From assembly GCF_014698145.1 (NCBI RefSeq), contig NZ_JACJSM010000006.1, positions 62,001 to 126,000 on the forward strand: a stretch of DNA of 64,000 bases. Direction: 5' to 3'. Below are positions 34,636 through 41,510 of the stretch, one piece after another (the first letter of the stretch is position 1; every line of letters begins with the position of its first letter). A program made the translations under genes and the position numbers. This DNA comes from Oscillatoria sp. FACHB-1406 (lineage in GTDB: Bacteria; Cyanobacteriota; Cyanobacteriia; Cyanobacteriales; Spirulinaceae). The notes below the pieces were generated by a model that saw only the letters and a list, made by a program, of their open reading frames with translations, had not been told where the DNA came from and made no database searches.

Positions 34636-37600
34636 ATGATGTTGAATTTCTTCGAGACAATTTTTTCTCCCAGACAGTATATGCCGCATGGGAACTGCTA
34701 TTTATGGCAGACTCCTTTGGTAGGACTGCATCTGGCTAGCGATATCCTCATCGCGATCGCGTATTTTTCCATCCCGGCGATGCTCCTCTATTTTGTGCGC
34801 CAAAAACAAATTGAATTTTCGCGCATTTTTGTCCTATTTGCAGCTTTTATTATTCTCTGCGGCGTAGGGCATACGCTAGAGGTTTGGACGCTATGGCATC
34901 CCGCTTACTGGCTATCGGGCATCGAACAAGCCCTCACCGCCTTTGTCTCCTGCTACACAGCAGTAGAAATGGCAGGCTTGCTGCCCCAATTTTTAGCCCT
35001 GCGTTCCCCCGCCGAACTCGAAGCGCTCAACCTAGAACTGCAAGCACAAATCGAAGAGCGCAAACAGGCTGAAATAGCGCTGCGCGAGAGCGAATCGAAG
35101 TTTCGCTTATTTATCGATCGCGTTCCGATGGCGGTAGCCATGCTCGATCGCGAAATGCACTACATTGCCCACAGCCAACGCTGGCAGCGCGATTATCCCT
35201 TCGACAAAATCGGCCCAGTCGAGCGCTGGCACCTCGAACACCAAAAGGTGTTACAGGGGGAAACGTTGAAAGTTAAAGAAGAAAACGTCGTGTGGGAAAA
35301 TGGCCAGGAGGACTGGTTGCGTTACGAAATCTGTCCTTGGCACGATTACTCCGGCGAGATTGGCGGCTCGATCTGGTTTTGCGAATCGGTTCGCGATCGC
35401 AAGCAGGCAGAAGAAATCTTAGCCGAGTACAATCAAACTCTCGAAAGACAAGTTACCGAACGCACCGAAGAACTGCAAACGACGACCAAAAAGCTGCAAA
35501 TCGAAGGGGTAGAACGCCAACAAACCTTGCGCAAACTGGAACGGGCGCAGTTATTTTTGCGACAAAGCGAAGCGCGCTTCCGCAGTTCCTTCGACCTCGC
35601 TGCCGTAGCCATGTGTTTGGCAGATCCGCAAGGCAGACTGCTGCAAGTTAATGCCGCCATGAGTCGCACTTTTGGTTACGCCGAAGACGAACTCATCCGG
35701 ATGAGCTTTTCCGAACTTTGTCATACCGACGATTTCGCTGCCGGTCGTTCTCTGTTCGATAAATTATTATTCGGAACAATCTCTCACTATTCCCTCGAAA
35801 AACGTTACATCCATAAAGACGGAAGTATTATTTGGGGCTTGCTCAGCCGTTCGGTGATTCGCGATAGCAACGGCAAACCCTGCTACACGCTCTCGCAAAT
35901 TCAAGATATCACCGCTCGTAAGAAAGCAGAGACGAAATTGCGGGAACGCGAAGTATTTCTCAACAGCATTTATCAAGGAGCCGAGGTCGGTATTTTCATT
36001 ATCGATGTAAAAGGAGAGGGCAGTTTTTGTTTTAGAGGACTCAATGCGACTCACGAACGACTGACGGGTCTCAAATCCGTGGATTTGGAGGGAAAAAGTC
36101 CGGAAGAATGTCTGTCGCCTGCGGTAGCGCGAGCCGTGAGCGAGCGTTACCGCACCTGCCTCGAAGCGGGAAAACGCATTAGCTATGAAGAATGTTTGTC
36201 CCTCAAAGGCAGAAACAACTGGTGGTTAACGGCGCTCGCGCCCTTAAAAGACGAGAACGGACGCATTTATCGCATCATCGGAACGAGCATCGATATTAGC
36301 GATCGCAAACAAGCAGAGCAAGACTTGCAGCAGCAAGCGCAACGCCAGCAACTTTTCCTGAAAATGAGCCAGCGCATTCGCCGAAGTTTAAATCTTCAGG
36401 AAATCTTGCGGACGAGCGTTGAAGAGGTACGCGCTTACCTGAAAACAGATCGCGTCCTCCTCTATCGCTTCGATGCCGATAAGAGCGGTCGCGTTGTTGC
36501 TGAATCGGTCAGCGACGAAGCAATGTCCATCCTCCAGCGCACCATTAACGATCCCTGTTTTACCGGCCGCTGGCATACAGAATATCAACGGGGACGCATC
36601 TCCACCATTGAAGATGTCGATGCGGGTTTAATTCGTCCTTGCCACCGCGACTTGCTCGTTAGCCTTCAGGTGAAAGCTAATTTGGTCGTGCCGATCCTGC
36701 AACAAGACGAACTATGGGGATTGCTCATCGCTCACCATTGCATTTCCCCACGGCAGTGGCAGACTCAGGAGGTGGAGTTACTGCGTCAGCTATCCGAACA
36801 ACTCGCGATCGCGCTCCAACAGTCCCAACTCTACCATCAAGCGCGGGTAGCCAACCAAGCGAAAAGTACCTTCCTCGCCAATATGAGTCACGAGTTGCGC
36901 ACGCCCTTAAACGCTATTCTAGGCTTCTCGGAACTCCTCGCCCACGACACCAATCTCACGCTCCAGCAGCAAGCGAATCTCGCCACCATCAACCGCAGCG
37001 GCGAACACCTTCTCGAGTTAATCAATCACATTCTCGATCTCTCAAAAATCGAAGCGGGACGCATGACCCGTCATGACTTTGATTTCGATCTCTACGGCTT
37101 CCTGAACGACATTCATACGCTTTTTGCCCTGCGAGCGCAACGGAGTAGCTTAGATTGGTCGATCCGGCGGGCTGATAACGTTCCTCAGTTCGTCAACACG
37201 GATGCGGGTAAGTTGCGTCAGATTTTAGTGAATTTGATTGGTAATGCCCTCAAGTTTACGCCAGCAGGTAGTGTTACGTTAGAAGTGACGTGCGTGGAGC
37301 AGAAAGCAGCAACGGTTGTCCTGAATTTTGCGGTTAGCGATACGGGAATCGGCATTGACGAGAGTGAAATCGGAAGACTTTTTGAAGCGTTCTTCCAAGC
37401 AGGGACGGAGGGGCGCTATCAAGAAGGAACGGGCTTGGGACTAGCGCTCAGTCGGCGCTTGGTCGAGTTACTTGGCGGTACGATTGACGTTCGCTCTCAA
37501 CTGGGACAGGGAACAACTTTTAGTTTTAAACTTCCCCTTCAGGTGGTGACAGCGAGCGAAATGGGAGAGGTGGAGTCAGAACCATCCCAGCGCGCGATCG

Positions 37601-38319
37601 CGCTCGAACCCGGTCAACCGCGCTATAAAATATTAGTGGCAGACGACCGAGCAACCAATCGAGAATTGTTGGTGCAGCTTCTTCGACAGTTTGATTTTGA
37701 GTTGGAAGAAGCCAGCAACGGCAGGGAAGTGCTAGCTTTGTGGAAACATTGGCAGCCCGATTTGATTTTTATGGATATCGAGATGCCGGAGATGGATGGC
37801 TACGAAGCGACGCGACAAATTCGCGAGATGGAACGAAGCCAGCGTTCAGTTTCCGGAGAGCGTTGTAATTGTAAAGAAAGCAATTCTATTGCACCGGCTC
37901 GGGGTTCATTGAAACCCGCACCGATTGTTGCAATTACCGCATCTGCTTTTGAAGAAGACCGCCAGAAAGTTTTGAGCGCAGGGTGTAATGATTTTATTCG
38001 CAAACCGTTTCAAGAAGTCGAGATTCTCCAAGCCCTCGGACAATATCTGGGAGTTCGTTACCGCTATGAGGATGAAACAAGCTTTAACGACAAGGCTTTG
38101 TCGGCTTCTGATGTCGAGCAGGCAGATTTATCGGTTTTGCCAAGCCAATGGATGGCTCAGTTCCGCAATGCTTTATTGCTGGGGAAAATTGAGGCAATGC
38201 GAGCGCTCCTCGAAGAACTTCCCCCCGAACACAAATCTTTGGGCGGCGCTCTGCTGTCGCTCGTCGAACAATGTGAGTTCCAGCAGTTATATTCTCTTAT
38301 CGAACCGCAAGCTAACTAA
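34636..38319 (+). CDS. Ethylene-receptor-like, cyanobacteriochrome-containing hybrid sensor kinase
   Basis: The 1227-residue sensor starts with three membrane helices of the ethylene-binding type: SDILIAIAYFSIPAMLLYFV and FIILCGVGHTLEVWTLWHP. Residues D36, Y43, I46, C75 and H79 match D25, Y32, I35, C65 and H69 of ETR1; the Cys and His bind copper there. Three PAS domains follow (about 152, 312 and 438 onward). A GAF domain (about 575-740) has NDPCF (C641) and PCHRDLL (C669), the two bilin cysteines of DXCF cyanobacteriochromes. Then come HisKA (MSHELRTPLN, His about 751), HATPase (NLIGNALKF; GTGLGLALS) and a receiver domain (phospho-Asp about 1045 in FMDIEMPEMDG). The ATG at 34636 is preferred over GTG at 34627. 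The stop abuts the cyclase start. Overall resemblance to SynEtr1/UirS (Slr1212) of Synechocystis is inferred from memory. Confidence 0.88.
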   Translation: MMLNFFETIFSPRQYMPHGNCYLWQTPLVGLHLASDILIAIAYFSIPAMLLYFVRQKQIEFSRIFVLFAAFIILCGVGHTLEVWTLWHPAYWLSGIEQALTAFVSCYTAVEMAGLLPQFLALRSPAELEALNLELQAQIEERKQAEIALRESESKFRLFIDRVPMAVAMLDREMHYIAHSQRWQRDYPFDKIGPVERWHLEHQKVLQGETLKVKEENVVWENGQEDWLRYEICPWHDYSGEIGGSIWFCESVRDRKQAEEILAEYNQTLERQVTERTEELQTTTKKLQIEGVERQQTLRKLERAQLFLRQSEARFRSSFDLAAVAMCLADPQGRLLQVNAAMSRTFGYAEDELIRMSFSELCHTDDFAAGRSLFDKLLFGTISHYSLEKRYIHKDGSIIWGLLSRSVIRDSNGKPCYTLSQIQDITARKKAETKLREREVFLNSIYQGAEVGIFIIDVKGEGSFCFRGLNATHERLTGLKSVDLEGKSPEECLSPAVARAVSERYRTCLEAGKRISYEECLSLKGRNNWWLTALAPLKDENGRIYRIIGTSIDISDRKQAEQDLQQQAQRQQLFLKMSQRIRRSLNLQEILRTSVEEVRAYLKTDRVLLYRFDADKSGRVVAESVSDEAMSILQRTINDPCFTGRWHTEYQRGRISTIEDVDAGLIRPCHRDLLVSLQVKANLVVPILQQDELWGLLIAHHCISPRQWQTQEVELLRQLSEQLAIALQQSQLYHQARVANQAKSTFLANMSHELRTPLNAILGFSELLAHDTNLTLQQQANLATINRSGEHLLELINHILDLSKIEAGRMTRHDFDFDLYGFLNDIHTLFALRAQRSSLDWSIRRADNVPQFVNTDAGKLRQILVNLIGNALKFTPAGSVTLEVTCVEQKAATVVLNFAVSDTGIGIDESEIGRLFEAFFQAGTEGRYQEGTGLGLALSRRLVELLGGTIDVRSQLGQGTTFSFKLPLQVVTASEMGEVESEPSQRAIALEPGQPRYKILVADDRATNRELLVQLLRQFDFELEEASNGREVLALWKHWQPDLIFMDIEMPEMDGYEATRQIREMERSQRSVSGERCNCKESNSIAPARGSLKPAPIVAITASAFEEDRQKVLSAGCNDFIRKPFQEVEILQALGQYLGVRYRYEDETSFNDKALSASDVEQADLSVLPSQWMAQFRNALLLGKIEAMRALLEELPPEHKSLGGALLSLVEQCEFQQLYSLIEPQAN

Positions 38320-39879
38320 ATGCTCGCCTCCAAATTCGTTCATTACCGACCGAGAATTCTGGTTATTGATGACACCCCTGCTAATTTAAAATTGTTGACG
38401 CAAATGCTGTCGCAGCAGGGGTATGACGTTCGCGTTGCTCCGAGTGGCGCGATTGGATTGAATGCTGCTTTTGCCGAACCTCCCGACTTGATTTTACTGG
38501 ATATTCAGATGCCGCAGATGGACGGTTACGAGGTTTGTCAGCGGCTCAAAGAAGATAGGCGTACCCAAGATATCCCGATGCTGTTTCTTTCGGCCTTGGA
38601 CGCTACATCCGATAAAGTCAAAGCGTTTCGCGTTGGAGGAGCCGACTATGTAACCAAGCCGTTTGAGTTAGTGGAAGTGTTGGCGCGAGTCGAAAATCAG
38701 TTGAAGTTGCGCTGGCTTCAGTTGGCCTTACGGCGTTCGGAACAGGAAAGTCGAGTTTTATTTGAAGCGTCGAAAGCTTTGAATGAAGCGCCGGATTTGC
38801 ATTGCGCTATTATATCGATTTTGGAATCGCTCTGTCGCCTTGTTTATTGGGAGTATGCTGAGGTTTGGATGCCGAACTCGGCTAGCACTCACTTGCATTT
38901 GGTCGCCAGTTATGATTCTTCTGAAGGGAAGCGGTTGGAAGCTTTTCAACAGCAGCGTCAGTCTTTGAGCCTTGCGCCGGGAGAAGGCTTACCGGGAAGG
39001 ATTTGGGAAAACCAACAGTCGGAATGGATAAAGGGCGACGAAGACGGAGAAATTACGCGCGGAACGGGTTTAAGGGTGGGGTATGGCGTTCCGGCGCTGG
39101 TCAACAACGAGCCGATCGCGGTGTTTGCATTTTATCTGAGTTCGGACAGTTTCGATCCCAAGCGCGCGATCGGGATTGTTAATACGGTTATGGCTCAGCT
39201 TACTGCTTTTTTGGGACGAAAACAGGCAGAAGAAGCCCTGCAACGGCAACAAGCCAAAACCGAAGAATTGTTGCTCAATATTTTGCCCCAACCGATTGCC
39301 GAGCGCTTGCAAAATGGCGAAACGACGATCGCCGATTCTTTTGAAAATGCTAGCGTTTTGTTTGCCGATATCGTGGGTTTTACCGAATTTGCAGCCCAGC
39401 GCCCACCCCGTAAAATTGTTGCCGTCCTGAACGAGATTTTTTCCGAATTTGATGCCCTTACTCATGCCTATGGTTTAGAGAAAATCAAAACCCTCGGCGA
39501 TAATTATATGGTGGTTGGCGGCTTGCCCCTTCCTCATCCTGATAGCCTCAACGCGATCGCACAAATCGCGCTCGATTTACTAACTTGTCTCGATAACTAT
39601 AACTTCAAGAATTCGCAAAACTTTCAACTTCGCATCGGTATTAATACAGGTCCGGTTGTCGCCGGGACGATTGGAACCAGTAAACCAATTTACGATCTGT
39701 GGGGCGATACAGTGAATGTTGCCTCGCGTATGGAATCGACGGGCGAACCGGGTCAAATTCAAGTAACAAAAGCCGTGCGCGATATGTTATCGGAGCAGTT
39801 TCACTTTGAGGAACGTGGTGAGATTTTTGTCAAAGGAAAAGGAAATTTACTAACCTATTGGTTAGTGGATAAAAAATAG
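38320..39879 (+). CDS. Response regulator with GAF and class III adenylyl cyclase domains
   Basis: The 519-residue protein makes cyclic AMP in response to phosphorylation. Domains in order: receiver (ILVIDDTPANLKLL; phospho-Asp 61 in LLDIQMPQMDG; YVTKPFE), GAF (about 150-300, no bilin cysteine) and class III cyclase (about 335-519). In the cyclase, metal-binding Asp 350 (FADIVGFTEF) and Asp 394 (KTLGDNYM) are present, as are the adenine-specifying Lys region (EKIKTLGD) and Asp (YDLWGDTVNVASRME), so ATP is the likely substrate. Its ATG directly follows the stop of the sensor kinase with no gap, so the two should be translated together, and the kinase is the likely phosphate donor. Confidence 0.92.
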   Translation: MLASKFVHYRPRILVIDDTPANLKLLTQMLSQQGYDVRVAPSGAIGLNAAFAEPPDLILLDIQMPQMDGYEVCQRLKEDRRTQDIPMLFLSALDATSDKVKAFRVGGADYVTKPFELVEVLARVENQLKLRWLQLALRRSEQESRVLFEASKALNEAPDLHCAIISILESLCRLVYWEYAEVWMPNSASTHLHLVASYDSSEGKRLEAFQQQRQSLSLAPGEGLPGRIWENQQSEWIKGDEDGEITRGTGLRVGYGVPALVNNEPIAVFAFYLSSDSFDPKRAIGIVNTVMAQLTAFLGRKQAEEALQRQQAKTEELLLNILPQPIAERLQNGETTIADSFENASVLFADIVGFTEFAAQRPPRKIVAVLNEIFSEFDALTHAYGLEKIKTLGDNYMVVGGLPLPHPDSLNAIAQIALDLLTCLDNYNFKNSQNFQLRIGINTGPVVAGTIGTSKPIYDLWGDTVNVASRMESTGEPGQIQVTKAVRDMLSEQFHFEERGEIFVKGKGNLLTYWLVDKK

Positions 39880-40089
39880 GGAATTGGGAATCGATGAGCG
39901 ATCGACTCAATCGGTGCTATCTTTCGCAACACAATTCACTCTCTTAAGGGCATTCAAAGCTTTTTTATCTCTTTTAGACTCGAGAAATGTCGCATCAAAT
40001 GCCGCCCCAACCTTGACCGAAAGTATTTCCTTATCGATGCCTCAGCAATTCATTCTCCATCAAACTCGCACCCAAAAAACAATTTTTCA

Positions 40090-41364
40090 ATGAAAAAGTT
40101 GGCTCTTCCCACCCCACGCTTGCCTGCGTTGCAAGCGAGAAACTACCGCTTGTATTTCTTAGGGCAAGGGATATCTTTAATGGGAACTTGGGTGACGATG
40201 GTCGCAACGGTTTGGCTTTCCTATCGTTTGACTCAATCTCCCCTACTTCTAGGACTGGTCAGTTTTGCCAACCAATTGCCGAATTTTTTGCTAGTGTCCT
40301 TTGGGGGGGTTCTCGTCGATCGCTGGGATTCTCGTCGCACCTTGCTGATTACTCAAACCCTATCGATGCTGCAATCGCTAGCCTTAGCTGCGTTAGCCCT
40401 GACTGGTATTATCCAATTCTGGCATATCCTCGTCTTGAGCGCGGTACAAGGGTTAATTAATGCCGTAGATTCCCCCACTCGACAGGTTCTCATACCCAAA
40501 ATTGCCGAGAAACCCGAAAATTTGACCAACGCGATCGCGCTTAACTCTTCAATGGTAACGGCAGCTAAATTAGTCGGGCCGGCAGTGGGCGGGCTGATTA
40601 TTGCCGTTGCGGGGGCGGGATATTGCTTTTTGATCGATGCCTTCAGTTATCTGGCTGTTATTATCGGGTTGCTCGCCATGCGATGGACGCAGAAAATCGT
40701 TCCAACAGGTGACAATACGCCTTTACGATTTTCTCTCGTCTGGCAGAACCTAAAACAAGGGGCAATCTATGCCTTCACGGATCCGCCGATCCGTACACTC
40801 TTGTTGTTAGTCGCCGGTCTCAGTTTCATGGGTTTAAGCCCCAATGTCGTGCTGCCCGTCTTCGTCAGCCAGACTTTGCACGGTAGCGCCCACACTTTGG
40901 GCGGGCTGATGGCAGCTTCGGGGGTTGGCGCGCTCGCTGGGGCAGTTTTTTTAAGCCAGAGGCAAGGAATTCGCGGCTTGGGGCGATTAATTGCCATTGC
41001 TAGCAGTGGAAGCGGCGCGATCGCGATCGCGTTTGCCTTCTCCAAAAGCTTATGGTTTTCTGCCTTTTGCCTATTCCTGATCGGCTTTGGCAACGTACTG
41101 CAATTTGCCAGCAGCAATACTCTAATCCAAAATTTAGTCGAACCCGACAAGCGAGGGCGGGTAATGAGCTTTTACTTAATGGCCTTTTTAGGAATGGCTT
41201 CCTTTGGGAACCTGCTAACGGGCAGTTTAATTGAAGCGATCGGCATTCCGGCTGAGGTTGCCCTCAGCGGCGGCATCTGTATCTTACTCTCCGTCGCGTT
41301 CTCCCGAAAGCTCCCCGCACTGCGCGCTCTGGTTAGAGCCGCTCATCCCGAACTCTCGGGCTAA
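40090..41364 (+). CDS. MFS transporter of the DHA3/enterobactin-exporter type
   Basis: The 424-residue protein has about twelve membrane helices. It has the loop motif GGVLVDRWDSRRTLL between helices 2 and 3, the characteristic MFS sequence in the DHA3 form. AVQGLINAVDSPTRQVLIPK is also typical of this subfamily (EntS-like). Drug, siderophore or signal export is likely, but the substrate cannot be read. No siderophore biosynthesis genes are nearby. It lies 210 bases after the cyclase gene. Confidence 0.87.
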   Translation: MKKLALPTPRLPALQARNYRLYFLGQGISLMGTWVTMVATVWLSYRLTQSPLLLGLVSFANQLPNFLLVSFGGVLVDRWDSRRTLLITQTLSMLQSLALAALALTGIIQFWHILVLSAVQGLINAVDSPTRQVLIPKIAEKPENLTNAIALNSSMVTAAKLVGPAVGGLIIAVAGAGYCFLIDAFSYLAVIIGLLAMRWTQKIVPTGDNTPLRFSLVWQNLKQGAIYAFTDPPIRTLLLLVAGLSFMGLSPNVVLPVFVSQTLHGSAHTLGGLMAASGVGALAGAVFLSQRQGIRGLGRLIAIASSGSGAIAIAFAFSKSLWFSAFCLFLIGFGNVLQFASSNTLIQNLVEPDKRGRVMSFYLMAFLGMASFGNLLTGSLIEAIGIPAEVALSGGICILLSVAFSRKLPALRALVRAAHPELSG

Positions 41365-41403
41365 ATGGGGGAGAACGTCACTCGCCAACCGCATTTTTCG
41401 AGT

Positions 41404-41500
41404 AATATAGCAGTTTTCACATGGATGAGGTACGCGCAGCGGGCGAATACCATTCGCCCCTACGGATAAAATTTAGTGCATCGGGACTGGGGATTGGGAT
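41404..41500 (+). repeat. MITE-like dispersed repeat, copy 2
   Basis: The copy starts AATATAGCAGTTTTCACATG and contains the GGGCGAATACCATTCGCCCC palindrome. It ends AAATTTAGTGCATCGGGACT then GGGGATTGGGAT. The right half also resembles the right half of the element at 49991-50090. It lies between the convergent MFS and DUF1574 genes. Confidence 0.8.
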
Positions 41501-41510
41501 AAAAAATTCT

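Noticed and set aside
39884-40093. 69-residue frame between the cyclase and MFS genes
   Set aside because: Composition is not protein-like and no ribosome-binding site precedes it.
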